A stretch of 64,000 nucleotides of DNA from positions 59,274 to 123,273 of the forward strand of contig QIKP01000009.1 of NCBI GenBank assembly GCA_003233055.1, written 5' to 3'. Position 1 is the stretch's first letter. Each line of letters starts with the position of its first letter. This document shows, in pieces, positions 35,501-45,215 of this stretch. Both the position numbers and the translations under genes were made by a program. This stretch comes from Planctomycetaceae bacterium. Its GTDB lineage: Bacteria; Planctomycetota; Planctomycetia; Pirellulales; Lacipirellulaceae. Under the pieces are notes generated by a model that had not been told where the DNA came from, did no database searches, and saw only the letters and a program-made list of their open reading frames with translations.

Positions 35501-35920
35501 TCAGTTGGACGAATCTTCGTCGTCTCCATCGCCACTTCCATCGTCAGCGGCAGGCGAATCCTGGTTGATTTTGCAGCAACCGGGCGAACCTTTTTGGAGT
35601 CCGCACTCGCAAGTCTCCGCGCCCTCGCTACAGCACTCGTCACAGCCTGCGACTTGTCCACACTTGCCGCAGAGCTTCATGTCCTCGTCTCCTTTTTCCA
35701 ACTTACAGCAGGCAGGGGAGCCCTGGTGGAAGCCGCAATCACAAGCTTCCCCCTCTTCGGAACAGCAAAGTTCGCTCCCCTTCACTTGGCCACAATCTTT
35801 GCAGAGCGTGACGTGGTCGGTATTTTGGATATCGATCAAGGGAGATTCGACCGATTCCGTTTGGCCGCAACCTATCGCGGAGATCGAAACGAGACAGAAT
35901 AGGAAAGCTAAAGACTTCAT
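35501..35920 (-). CDS. Cysteine-rich lipoprotein with two metal-site-like repeats
   Basis: A 139-residue protein. ATG 35920 is chosen because it gives a lipoprotein signal (FLFCLVSISAIGC) and has CAGGAG ten bases upstream. After the lipid cysteine come two repeats of about 42 residues: the first carries LCKDCGQVKGSELCC, then CDCGFHQGSPACC; the second LCGKCGQVAGCDECC and CECGLQKGSPGCC. Each has eight or nine cysteines in C-x-x-C, C-x-C and C-C pairs, and the end is highly acidic. Metal binding or disulfide-locked structure is likely; the function is not known to me. Confidence 0.75.
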   Translation of the reverse strand: MKSLAFLFCLVSISAIGCGQTESVESPLIDIQNTDHVTLCKDCGQVKGSELCCSEEGEACDCGFHQGSPACCKLEKGDEDMKLCGKCGQVAGCDECCSEGAETCECGLQKGSPGCCKINQDSPAADDGSGDGDDEDSSN

Positions 35921-36092
35921 GGGAGGGGGTCTCCTGAAAGACAAGACAAGAAAAGAAAATGTGCGGGCAGCACCCGTTGGGCCGCTCCACTTTCGTTTGT
36001 AACCTATTCTAGTCGCCAATTGGAGCGGCTGACTCCGAATTCTCTCACCTTTTTTGGAGAAATCCCCTCAAGAGGACTCAGCCGTTCTCTGT

Positions 36093-37187
36093 TCAGTTGG
36101 CGGGGAGGCGGCCTTTTAGGTAAGCGTCGGTCCCGACTCGGGTCACCTCGATGTTCTGGAGTCGAATCGCATCGTTCATGGAATCGATCCCTAGCCCGGC
36201 AATGGGCGAGGGGGCACCCTCTCCGCCGGCCAAAATGGGGGCGATAAAGGCATGGACTTCGTTCACCGCCGCGAGATCAAAAAATTGGCCCAAGAGGGTG
36301 GCTCCCCCTTCGACCAAGAGATTAGTGACCTGCCGGCGGCCCAGTTCGCCTAGCAGCCACGCAACTTGCTCTTTTCGGCTCGAAGCCGAGGTGACAAGCA
36401 CTTCGCCCCCCGCCGCTTGGAGCCAAGCTTGCCGGCGGGCTTTCGCCTGACTATCGACCACCACCAGGAGAGGGAATTCGCTGGCCGTTGTCCCAAGTTG
36501 GCTCCCCTCGGGGATTTCTCCCAGCACGATTCGCAAGGCGGTTCGGGCACCCGATGGCCGGGCCGTGAGCTGCGGATTATCGGCCCGGACGGTGCCGGCT
36601 CCGACGAGGATGGCGTCGACTCGGCCTCGAAGCTGGTGGACGATCTCGCGTGATGCCTCTCCCGAGATCCATTGACTCTTCCCGGTTCGCGTGGCTAGTT
36701 TTCCATCGAGCGTCATCGCCCACTTGGCGATCACCCAAGGATGCCCGGTTGTGGTCAACTTCCAATAGGGAGCGAGCAGATAGCGTGCTTCGCTTTCGAG
36801 CAGGCCGGCCGAACAGACGACGCCCGCTTGCCGAAGTTGGTGGAATCCACCGCCGTTGACTTTTGGAAAAGGATCGCCGGTCGCGGCGACGACTCGGGTC
36901 ACGCCAGCCTCGAGAATACTCTCGGTGCAGGGAGGCGTTTTTCCGGTGTGGCAGCAAGGTTCGAGGGTGACGAAGAGGGTGGCTCCTCGCGCCTCTTCAC
37001 CGGCGTCGGCCAACGCCCTTCTCTCGGCGTGTGGCCCGCCAAAGACTTGATGCCATCCTTCGCCGACGATTCGCCCGTCGCGCACTACGACAGCCCCCAC
37101 CATCGGATTGGGCTCGACAAACCCCTCGCCTAGCCTTGCTAACTCGAGTGCTCGGCTCATGTGTCGGCGGTCGTCGATGAAAGGCAT
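36093..37187 (-). CDS. ribD: Riboflavin biosynthesis bifunctional deaminase/reductase RibD
   Basis: A 364-residue RibD, carrying out steps two and three of riboflavin synthesis. The deaminase domain has the zinc ligands in GGPHAERRALADAG (HAE) and LEPCCHTGKTPPCTESI; the reductase domain begins PWVIAKWAMTLDGKLATRTG and includes DAILVGAGTVRADNPQLTAR and LLVEGGATLLGQFF. Start is set at ATG 37187, whose first bases overlap the TGA of the upstream SEC-C gene in a TGATG arrangement, indicating coupled translation; a TTG at 37202 is the other option. No other rib genes are close. Confidence 0.95.
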   Translation of the reverse strand: MPFIDDRRHMSRALELARLGEGFVEPNPMVGAVVVRDGRIVGEGWHQVFGGPHAERRALADAGEEARGATLFVTLEPCCHTGKTPPCTESILEAGVTRVVAATGDPFPKVNGGGFHQLRQAGVVCSAGLLESEARYLLAPYWKLTTTGHPWVIAKWAMTLDGKLATRTGKSQWISGEASREIVHQLRGRVDAILVGAGTVRADNPQLTARPSGARTALRIVLGEIPEGSQLGTTASEFPLLVVVDSQAKARRQAWLQAAGGEVLVTSASSRKEQVAWLLGELGRRQVTNLLVEGGATLLGQFFDLAAVNEVHAFIAPILAGGEGAPSPIAGLGIDSMNDAIRLQNIEVTRVGTDAYLKGRLPAN

Positions 37188-39304
37188 CAGTCGGGGGTCC
37201 AAAGCTTCGATTTGCCTTCGGAACTACTCTCGCCGTCGGGTGTCCAGATGCCCCCGTCAGCCGTTGCGCCAGCAGGTATCGGGGAGGGTGGGGCGGGTCC
37301 CTGTTCCGCTTCCGGAGGAATCGCTCCGATCATGTGGAGTAACTGATAGACTTGCTCCGCGATTTTTGGCTCGTTCATGTGATTGTCCTTCAGGTGGCTC
37401 AGCATGCGCTGAGCACCTTCTGGATCCCCATCGGCCAGGTGGAGTTGCAGTTCCAGCAAGTCCCAATAGCCGCACGACTGATCGTTTGCCTTGGCCCATG
37501 TTCGGGCCTCGTCCAGCACACGAAGTGCATCGATGTTGTCTTCTTGAAGCGAGAAAAGCTGCTCGTAGAGTTTTTCGACGGGAACTTCGCTGGCAAACGC
37601 AGGACGCAGAAGACCCTCTCGGACAATCGGTTGGAGCGCGCCGGTCGCGTTGACCAAGACCGCCCGTTTGTAAAGCAGGGCCAAGTCCGAGTCAGGCAGT
37701 TTACTCAAGTCGACCCTAGAGATACGAGCTATCGACACGGAACGGGTGTCAATCGTGTCGGGATCAATCGGCTCCGAAGCGGGGAGTCCTAACTGCTCGC
37801 GAAGTTGGGCTAAGGTTTCTCCATACGACGCGTTCGAGGCACCTTGTTCCAAGAGCAGAAGACTCGCCAAAAGGGGTAGCCGCAAATCGGGATCGTTCGC
37901 TGCTTCTCGGGGCGATTTCCCCGCCAACGCCTTACGGGGTTTTTCTGGCCACCGGTTGAGAAAAGCGTCGCGGCGCTCTTCGGCAAGCAAGGCACGTCTT
38001 TGGGCAGGTGGGGTCGACTCCGGGAAGTGCCAGGCCCAGCTAAGAACCGGGTCGCCGTTTTGTGAATAACCGGCTGGCTCCTCGGCCATTTTTTGCCCCA
38101 GGCTCTCCCCTAGCACCTGGGTCATTGTGTCGAGTGTCGAGTGAAACTTTGCGTCGCGATCGACGACGATTTCGATTCGCTCGTCGCGGTCCGTTTGTCG
38201 GCCATAGTGTGCCAAGACGCCGAGAATGCGAGGGATATTTTCTCGAGTCAGGAGGTCGTCGGCTTTCGGCATCGGTTGGTCGAGCAACAGGTAGACCGCC
38301 CTCGGCATCGGCCCGTCGGATGCCTTGAATTCATCGGGAGGGACGGGGTAGTTGGCCACTTTCTCGTCTTTGGCAAGGCGATCGACCAAGGCATCGCCAT
38401 CGACAACATCGAAGGCGATGCGTACCGATTCGACCGGTGGGTCTTGCGATTCGGAATCGACAACCTGCGCGATGGCTTCTGCCTCGATCGCATCGTCGAG
38501 AGGAATTTCTTGCCGAGCATAGAGCCGCATCCCGGCCACAAAGTTTTTTTGATCGGCCAGGTAACCGGAAAGGAGCGCGCGATTGTAGAAGAAGAGGGGT
38601 TCGTCAAGATGGTCTGGAAGTAAGTCGTCGCAAGCGGCTGCTGCCGAACGCCACTTGCCAGCGGCTGCCAGGCGCTGAATGGCTGCCATTTCTCCCGCAA
38701 CCCGATGTCCCTCCGGGAGGCTCCGAAGCGAGAGTTGATCTCGAAGCACCAAGGGGAGCCCGCTTACTTGGTTCATCCGGACCAGTAATTCGATCGCTCG
38801 GCCGTCATGTTCTCCCATGATCGACTCATAGAGCCACAGGTGAGCGCGTGCTGCCACCACGTCGCCCTTCTTGAGCAGCAAGTACCCTACAGCACCGATG
38901 GCCTCGACGGCCCGTTGTGGCAAATTCGTTTCGACCAGATCGAGTCCGTTTTGCAATGCCTCGATGGCGTCGCGATGCTGCCCTTGCTCGGCAAGGGCGA
39001 TGGCGTTGTGAGCGTGGGCGGCGGAGCTTTGCGGGTCGCATTGGATGAATTGATCAATCGTCTCCCGGGCGGCCTCCACTTCGCCAAGCGACAACTGAAG
39101 CGTCGCCTTCAGGTCCAAGAGAGACGCCCGACCTGGCTGCTCGGCAAGCGTTTGCTCCACATGCCGAAGCGCGGCGCGCGGCTGGTCTCCTTCGATCATG
39201 CGGTGGATCTTCTCAATCTCACCGATGAGGTCGGCACAGCAGAATTTCAGTTTTTTACCGCTGCCGCAAGGACAAAGGGAATAGGGATCCATCGCAACCA
39301 CCAT
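37187..39304 (-). CDS. SEC-C motif and TPR-repeat protein
   Basis: A 705-residue protein opening with a SEC-C zinc motif (DPYSLCPCGSGKKLKFCCAD), as found at the end of SecA, here at the very N-terminus. ATG 39292 is a possible later start. Residues 30-260 are tetratricopeptide-like helices (DQFIQCDPQSSAAHAHNAIA, then ALAEQGQHRDAIEALQNGLD). The C-terminal half is helical with conserved-looking LYKRAVLVNATGALQPIVRE and LLELQLHLADGDPEGAQRML, also TPR-like. The last residues are polar. Function unknown; SEC-C domains bind zinc and often bring proteins to ribosomes or other partners. Translationally coupled to ribD. Confidence 0.7.
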   Translation of the reverse strand: MVVAMDPYSLCPCGSGKKLKFCCADLIGEIEKIHRMIEGDQPRAALRHVEQTLAEQPGRASLLDLKATLQLSLGEVEAARETIDQFIQCDPQSSAAHAHNAIALAEQGQHRDAIEALQNGLDLVETNLPQRAVEAIGAVGYLLLKKGDVVAARAHLWLYESIMGEHDGRAIELLVRMNQVSGLPLVLRDQLSLRSLPEGHRVAGEMAAIQRLAAAGKWRSAAAACDDLLPDHLDEPLFFYNRALLSGYLADQKNFVAGMRLYARQEIPLDDAIEAEAIAQVVDSESQDPPVESVRIAFDVVDGDALVDRLAKDEKVANYPVPPDEFKASDGPMPRAVYLLLDQPMPKADDLLTRENIPRILGVLAHYGRQTDRDERIEIVVDRDAKFHSTLDTMTQVLGESLGQKMAEEPAGYSQNGDPVLSWAWHFPESTPPAQRRALLAEERRDAFLNRWPEKPRKALAGKSPREAANDPDLRLPLLASLLLLEQGASNASYGETLAQLREQLGLPASEPIDPDTIDTRSVSIARISRVDLSKLPDSDLALLYKRAVLVNATGALQPIVREGLLRPAFASEVPVEKLYEQLFSLQEDNIDALRVLDEARTWAKANDQSCGYWDLLELQLHLADGDPEGAQRMLSHLKDNHMNEPKIAEQVYQLLHMIGAIPPEAEQGPAPPSPIPAGATADGGIWTPDGESSSEGKSKLWTPD

Positions 39305-39436
39305 CGGTAGATTCGAGTTAGGAAATCAGAAGTCCAAGAAATAGACCGGCTTTGGGATGCTTCTATTTCGGACTAGTTGGGAGGCCATTCTACCCGAACG
39401 AGTGGCGGTGACCAACCACTCGTCTGGCAAAGCAAG

Positions 39437-39483
39437 GGCGGGGCTTCGATTCCGGGAAATGCCCGCCGAATCGAAGCCCCGCC
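39437..39483 (-). terminator. Strong hairpin downstream of the Wzc-like gene
   Basis: Perfect 16-pair stem: GGCGGGGCTTCGATTC at 39437-39452 with 39468-39483, 15-base loop. Lies 37 bases after the stop codon of the Wzc-like gene on its transcribed strand; T-poor, so terminator or RNA-stabilising hairpin. Confidence 0.6.
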
Positions 39484-39519
39484 AAAGTCGATCGGAGGAC
39501 CTTCGTGATCACCAAGCGA

Positions 39520-41883
39520 TCAAATTTCGCCGGCTTCAAAAATTTCGCCCGTTTCGCTAATTTTACTCGTTTCTAGCTGCTTACGTTCCGATTTGGGCGA
39601 TGCGGACTGCAAGTGCGTGACCCGATGGTCGGCTTTCGACGAAACTCCGTTGACGACCGAGCCGATCAAGCGAATTCCAACACCTCGAAGAAGCTCTATC
39701 GCCTGATGGATTTTTGGCACGGTCGTATGGTCACGGAGTACCGAGAGCAAGGCACCATCGCAATGTTGGCCCATCATCAGCGAGTCGGAAAGGCCTAGTA
39801 CGGGAGCGCCATCGATGATCACGAAGTCATAGTCGGCTCGCAGCTTCTCAAAGATCGGTTGGATCTGGTCGGTGGCCATGGCATGGACCGCATCCGCGTC
39901 ACAGTAGCCGGCGGTCATCAGCCAGAGTCCTTCCGCGTGGGTTGCGCGAACCACATCACTGACCTCGGTTTCGGCGCGAAGTACTTCACAGAGTCCATCT
40001 TCTAGTGGAACATCGAAGAGTGAATGGAGTGCGGGGCGACGCATGTCGCCATCGATGAGCAAAGTCCGCCGACCAGCCCGCGCGAGGCTAGCCGCCAGTT
40101 GGCTGGCAACGGTGGTGCGTCCTTCCATCGTCGCGGGACTGGTGACCAATACGACTTTCCTCGGTTTGGAGGTCGAGTCGTGCATCAAAGCGGTTCGGAC
40201 ACTGTCGATCGACTCGGTGAGCTGAGCGACCAGCGGATGGTTGGGATTGCTCAATCGTTTGGCATTGAGGGATGGAAGCGTCCCTACCACACGGAGCCCA
40301 AGTCCTTCGTCGACTTGCTCAGGTTCATTGAGGCGGCGCCCCATGAATTCGAGGTAGGCGATACCGAAAAAGGTGAGCGCCAAGGTCCCTAGACCACCCA
40401 GGCCGGCAATGGCGTATCGCTGCATCTTGTTGATGCCCGGCGTTATGACGGCGGGGTGGACCGGCTTAATCCGTGGGGCGGCCTTCAATTCGATGCCCCA
40501 CGACTCGATTCGCCGAGACAAATCTTGGGAGACTAGCTGGAGTTGGTCCAGTTCTGCTTTCCGAATCAGTAATTCGGTGGAACGCTGTGCTTTCCCCTGA
40601 AGTTCCTCCTGGATTTTGTCAATTTCTCCAGGAATATGTTTTATGGTTCCGTCTTCTTGTTTTTCATCCCAACCGGTCAATTTTTGCAATTGACCGGCTG
40701 CCATTTGCATTTTCATTTGGAAGGTTTTCTTTACCAATCCGCCTTCAACATCAGGTTGATCTGCCTCGGCTTGATAGATCTGCTGCCGGATTTCGCCTGC
40801 AAGCGAAGCCTTCGACTGTTGGAGTGCTTCGAGTTCCCTGTGGATTCGTTTGGTTTCACCGGTCACTCTGTTTTTCGAACGCTGCTCCGCTTCTCGCAGT
40901 CGGAAACGAAGTCCCATGATTTGCTGGTCCATGAATTGCAGTTCTTGGTTCGCAGCGACTTGCTGGTCCATCATCATCTCTTTGAGTGCCGGGTTATCAT
41001 GGTACTCCAGCCAAGTTGCGTACTCCAGCCGCATGCTGCGGATTTCTGCCTCCAGACGCGACTGCTCGCTCACCATCGCTGTGATCTGGGAGAACATCAT
41101 TTTCACTTCGGGATCAAACTTGTCATCTTCCGTACTCTTGATGTCACTAGCGTAGGTCTTATACTCCGCCCATTTTCCGCGAACTTCTTCGTTTAGTTTG
41201 GCAAGAGTAACGCTCAGTGCATCGCGAATCTGTTCACGGCCAAGACGGTCCTTGATGATGACTTCTTCCAGATAGGCGTTGCATACCGCGTTGACCATCG
41301 CCTCCAAGTCTTCCGCAGGGGCGTTCAAAGTCATCGATACGCGGAGCAACTCGCTTTTGCCTTCAAATTGTACATCAAGATTGTCCGACAACCAGCGAAT
41401 GCGATTGTTGTCCGCCACTTCACGCAATATCTTCACGTTTTGCAAAGCGGGGTCGACCAAGGAGGCCGAGAGGATCGTGTTGTCCTTGATCAGGGCAATC
41501 TGAGTCGCCCTATAAATCTCGTAGTCCTGATCGGAATGGTCGATGTTGGAGTACATGAGTGATTCTTGGCTGGCTTGGACACGAAACACCGCCATCGCTG
41601 TGTCCGACTCGGGAAATACCGAATACAATCCGGCACCAGCAATCGCTGCGAACAACGAACCCATCGATAAGGCAAGTAGCCATCGCCGGCGGAGCGCATG
41701 GTAAAACGCTTTCGCATCCATGCCCGCCGTGACAACCTGAGGCGTTCGTGAAAAGTTGGGGCTGGCGTAAGGGGCAGTGACGGTTAAATCAGCTCCAGCG
41801 GCATGGGCATCCTGTCCTGGAGTCCTCACCAACGATTGCTGTGAATCGAGATGCGAAAACGAGGAGTTTTCTTGGTTAGCCAT
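39520..41883 (-). CDS. Wzc-like polysaccharide co-polymerase / BY-kinase, altered Walker A
   Basis: A 787-residue protein with two membrane segments (WLLALSMGSLFAAIAGAGLY and AIAGLGGLGTLALTFFGIAY) bracketing a long coiled-coil region (about 120-500), then a cytoplasmic ATPase domain of the bacterial tyrosine kinase type. Walker A-prime (LLIDGDMRRPALHSLF) and Walker B (FVIIDGAPVLGLSD) are present, but Walker A reads SPATMEGRTTVASQLA: the invariant lysine is arginine (residue 589, codon CGC). The C-terminal tail has no tyrosine cluster. Such proteins steer chain length and export of exopolysaccharide. Located downstream of the exosortase gene and on the strand opposite to the Wza-like gene. Confidence 0.88.
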   Translation of the reverse strand: MANQENSSFSHLDSQQSLVRTPGQDAHAAGADLTVTAPYASPNFSRTPQVVTAGMDAKAFYHALRRRWLLALSMGSLFAAIAGAGLYSVFPESDTAMAVFRVQASQESLMYSNIDHSDQDYEIYRATQIALIKDNTILSASLVDPALQNVKILREVADNNRIRWLSDNLDVQFEGKSELLRVSMTLNAPAEDLEAMVNAVCNAYLEEVIIKDRLGREQIRDALSVTLAKLNEEVRGKWAEYKTYASDIKSTEDDKFDPEVKMMFSQITAMVSEQSRLEAEIRSMRLEYATWLEYHDNPALKEMMMDQQVAANQELQFMDQQIMGLRFRLREAEQRSKNRVTGETKRIHRELEALQQSKASLAGEIRQQIYQAEADQPDVEGGLVKKTFQMKMQMAAGQLQKLTGWDEKQEDGTIKHIPGEIDKIQEELQGKAQRSTELLIRKAELDQLQLVSQDLSRRIESWGIELKAAPRIKPVHPAVITPGINKMQRYAIAGLGGLGTLALTFFGIAYLEFMGRRLNEPEQVDEGLGLRVVGTLPSLNAKRLSNPNHPLVAQLTESIDSVRTALMHDSTSKPRKVVLVTSPATMEGRTTVASQLAASLARAGRRTLLIDGDMRRPALHSLFDVPLEDGLCEVLRAETEVSDVVRATHAEGLWLMTAGYCDADAVHAMATDQIQPIFEKLRADYDFVIIDGAPVLGLSDSLMMGQHCDGALLSVLRDHTTVPKIHQAIELLRGVGIRLIGSVVNGVSSKADHRVTHLQSASPKSERKQLETSKISETGEIFEAGEI

Positions 41884-42144
41884 TTGGTTGTTCTTTCCTC
41901 ATGAGTAATAGCAGCCCCACAACGGGACGATTTCCGCGCGGATAGGAACGCGAATTCTTAGAAGTATCTGTCCCGCAAGTTTCAAGCCAAAGCCACGTCT
42001 GGTCGTCCAACTCAGCGGAATAGCTGTTCCGGCAGCATCCCCTGGTTCCAAATCCCTATTTTTCCACGGATCCGATGTTGTAAGAACGCAACAGCCCTGT
42101 TCTTTTTTTGCAACGAAATCGTTCTTCGGTATCCTGGCATTCTG

Positions 42145-43284
42145 TTACCGGGGGGTTGTCGCTCCTCGCCCCATGATTCCGACGGCATGGGCCGCGTCGT
42201 CTCGTTCTTCCACGAATACCCAGGACAACACCTTATATTCCATCCACATGATGCCCCCTGCGATGAAGATCATCGCATACCCGGCGACATCATGGATTTG
42301 TTCGTGCAGTGGCTCCTCCCAGGAAGTTCCTCGGACGGCTAGGAAGAGCAGGGCAGTGACGGTAATTCGGATGATATTGGTCATCAGGGCAATCGGTAAC
42401 GCACTTAGGAGCAGGATCAGTTTATCCCACCAGGGGCGCTCGATAAGCAGCACCAGTGCGATGACCATGGCACCGAAGATGGTGAGCATCCGGAGGCCGC
42501 TGCAGGCTTGTGCGACTTCTAGCTCAATCCCCTCGACGATCATTTTATTCCCTTGCCGGGTCGCCATGGTGCCAAGCACCTGGAGGACCGTCGTGCTGGC
42601 GCTTGCGGCTAACTTCTGGAGAAATAGGAGTAAGGGTTGTTCGACGACCGAGGGAAGGGGAAACATGAAGACGAAGAACGCAATCGAGGCCCACATTCGT
42701 TTGACGACGCCGAAGCCACCTGCCAAAAGAAACGCCCCGAACAACGCGCCCAAGAAACTAAGCCGGTCGACCGGATGCATGTCGCGCGACGCGGCGTAAA
42801 TCCGCACCAAGAGGCTTGCGACAATCAGGCCCACGCCGATCCAGCGCTCGGTCGCATGAATGGGTGAGAATTGGTGAAACCGAAACACGATCGCTAGGGC
42901 AACGATTACCGCGATGGCGTAGGCCAGCCAGCCGAGGCCATAATAACCCAGGAAGTAGCACCCAACGGCGGCCGCCAAGGGGACACCAATTTGGAGGAAA
43001 TTCTGATTTTCTTGGTCCCGCGAAATGGGGCCGCCGAGCGGCTTTCGCTGGGACCACATTAGGAAGAGGGCAAAGAAAGGAATAATCCAGCCGTGGGAAT
43101 AGGTCGGATCGTCCCAAAAGTCCTTGGTCAACGTAAGCATGTTCCAGTAAACGCCGATCAAGACCGCCACCGTCGCCACCAGCGCTATCCACGCCGATCG
43201 TTGGTCGGAATCACTCAGTACCGGCTCGGAGGTGAGGCCCCTACCCAAGCCGAGAGGCATGCCAGTCGCGGTGGTCGTACTCAT
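42145..43284 (-). CDS. Exosortase (PEP-CTERM sorting transpeptidase)
   Basis: A 379-residue membrane protein with about eight to nine helices. The catalytic triad of the exosortase/archaeosortase family is seen: Cys261 in EVAQACSGLRM, Arg306 in TNIIRITV and His331 in EQIHDVAGY. An early WDDPTYSHGWIIPFFALFL segment also fits the family. Exosortases process proteins bearing a C-terminal PEP-CTERM tripartite tail and their genes usually sit in exopolysaccharide clusters, as here, with a Wzc-like gene 261 bases downstream on the same strand and a Wza-like gene divergent. A PEP-CTERM protein gene lies at 63.7 kb. Confidence 0.92.
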   Translation of the reverse strand: MSTTTATGMPLGLGRGLTSEPVLSDSDQRSAWIALVATVAVLIGVYWNMLTLTKDFWDDPTYSHGWIIPFFALFLMWSQRKPLGGPISRDQENQNFLQIGVPLAAAVGCYFLGYYGLGWLAYAIAVIVALAIVFRFHQFSPIHATERWIGVGLIVASLLVRIYAASRDMHPVDRLSFLGALFGAFLLAGGFGVVKRMWASIAFFVFMFPLPSVVEQPLLLFLQKLAASASTTVLQVLGTMATRQGNKMIVEGIELEVAQACSGLRMLTIFGAMVIALVLLIERPWWDKLILLLSALPIALMTNIIRITVTALLFLAVRGTSWEEPLHEQIHDVAGYAMIFIAGGIMWMEYKVLSWVFVEERDDAAHAVGIMGRGATTPR

Positions 43285-44011
43285 CGGATTTGCGTCTCTA
43301 AATGCGTGTTTACTGGATCAAGGGGAAACAACCACTTTGCTATCGCCGAATCAAAGTGGCCCGTTCCGCCGGCGAAGTAGCGGCTGCTAGCAGTGGCAGC
43401 TTTTCTAAGTTTCACTCGCCAGCCTATCGGTAGCAGGAGGCGGCATCACGAAACGCGTTGGGTATGGCCTGGACCGTAGGCACCGACCGTACCCCCACCA
43501 GAAAAGTTGCGCGACATTCGAGCAGCTTGCATTATTCCATCACGGCAGCGCAAGCCACTGGAGAAACCAAGGAGTTTCTATACCGTCGAAGATACGCGCG
43601 GTCCGGAATTCTGTCAAACAGCATGCTGGCCCCTTTAAACCGGCCCTGTCTCGCGTTTCCCACTGTTTTCACGGGTTTTTAGGAGGGAATTACTCGGTGA
43701 AAGCCATTTCTCCACCTTCAGGCCAGCGACGTCTTTTTTCGCCAGCGGTGGGAATATAGGGATCGGGCGGAGTCGACCGACCCAGCAAACGTCCCGCCCC
43801 CGCTCTTCTCTACGGTCGAAGCGTAGGACCGGTTCATGGTGCAGCTCTATGGCGAACGAGGCACCGGGTGAAGGAAAGGGGGGAGAGAGGGAGGGAAAGA
43901 GGGAGAATTCTTCTAATCTGGGGCAAAGTTGCTGGGGGAGTTTACCGATTATTAGGAATGTACCGATCGATCATCGATTTCGAGACCTTGACCTATTAGG
44001 CGAACCGCGCC
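43285..44011. other. Divergent control region, exosortase / Wza-like
   Basis: 727 bases with no supportable gene. It contains a polypurine run of about 40 bases (43867-43906, AAAGG/GAGA type) before the Wza-like gene. No promoter is clear. Confidence 0.4.
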
Positions 44012-45070
44012 ATGACGAAAATCTTTAAAATTGACAGCCTTCCCTTTGCCTGCGCACTTGGTCTTCTGGTGCTCGCTAGCACTGGATGCACGGCGTTCAT
44101 GGCACCTCGTGAGCCGTTCCCCATGGCGCCTTCGCCTCCGGTCACACAGAATCCTGCCGGGCGAGAGAAGGAGATGGTGTCGCTCCCTCCCTACGTCATC
44201 GAACCGCCTGACATCCTTCTGATTAACGCGGTGAAGATTGTTCCGAAGCCTCCGCATACCGTAGAGCCGTTTGATGGCCTCCTCATTCGTGTCGTGGGAG
44301 TTCCTCCGGAGCAACCGATCGCGGACGCCTTTTTCGTGGACCCCGAGGGAAGCGTTGACTTGGGACCCTCTTATGGGCGGGTCAAAGTCTCGGGGCTGGT
44401 GATTGATGACGTGAAAGAGGCGGTCCGCGAGCACCTGTCGCAGTTGTACCAAGATGTGGAGGTTTCCGTATCTCTGGCGGTCTCTGCTGGTGCCCAGGCG
44501 ATCCAAGGGGAACATTTGGTTGGGCCTGATGGGCGGGTGAATCTCGGGACTTATGGATCGGTCTATCTGACGGGGCTGACTCTCGACGAGGCGAAGCTCG
44601 CCATTGAGGAGAAGCTCTCGGAGTTTCTGGAGAATCCCGAAGTGATCGTTGATATTTTTGCTTACAACAGCAAAAAGTACTACATCATCACGCAGGGGGC
44701 AGGATTCGGCGACAACATTGTCCCCGCTCCGATTACCGGAAACGATACGGTGCTCGACGCCATCGCCAGCATCGGTGGGCTCAGCCAGCTCTCCTCGACC
44801 AATATCTTTATTGCCCGCCCTGGGTCTCCCGGATCGGGTTGTGAGCAGATATTGCCGGTGAATTACGAAGATATTACACGTGGCGCCATTACCGCAACAA
44901 ACTACCAGTTGCTACCTGGCGACCGGCTCTATATCGAGGAAGACCCGTTGTTTAAGTTTGACGCTCAGTTGTCGAGGGTCACTCGGCCCTTCGAACGAAT
45001 CTTCGGATTCGTCTCGCTGGGTACGGCCATGCTTAATCGGATCGGTCGATTTGGCCTCGGTATTAACTAG
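44012..45070 (+). CDS. Polysaccharide export outer-membrane protein, Wza-like
   Basis: A 352-residue lipoprotein with signal and lipobox (LLVLASTGCTAF). Two short EPPDILLIN / EPFDGLLIRV segments are the poly-export domain start, repeated; then DPEGSVDLGPSYGRVKVSGL and GPDGRVNLGTYGSVYLTGLT show two copies of the strand-turn-strand typical of Wza-type poly-export plus SLBB region. The C-terminus has the amphipathic end VSLGTAMLNRIGRFGLGIN. The tandem ATTAACTAGC pair at 45062-45081 spans the stop codon. It probably forms the outer-membrane channel partner of the Wzc-like protein. Confidence 0.88.
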   Translation: MTKIFKIDSLPFACALGLLVLASTGCTAFMAPREPFPMAPSPPVTQNPAGREKEMVSLPPYVIEPPDILLINAVKIVPKPPHTVEPFDGLLIRVVGVPPEQPIADAFFVDPEGSVDLGPSYGRVKVSGLVIDDVKEAVREHLSQLYQDVEVSVSLAVSAGAQAIQGEHLVGPDGRVNLGTYGSVYLTGLTLDEAKLAIEEKLSEFLENPEVIVDIFAYNSKKYYIITQGAGFGDNIVPAPITGNDTVLDAIASIGGLSQLSSTNIFIARPGSPGSGCEQILPVNYEDITRGAITATNYQLLPGDRLYIEEDPLFKFDAQLSRVTRPFERIFGFVSLGTAMLNRIGRFGLGIN

Positions 45071-45215
45071 CATTAACTAGCGAAACTGATAGGCCGACAT
45101 ACCGCAGCGTTCCAAGCCCCGGTGTGACCGAACGGGGCGCTACCAGACGCGTCCAACAAGCTGACGAAATTAGCCGCGACCGTCTGGTCGCGCTGACACA
45201 AAGGAACTTAGATCG

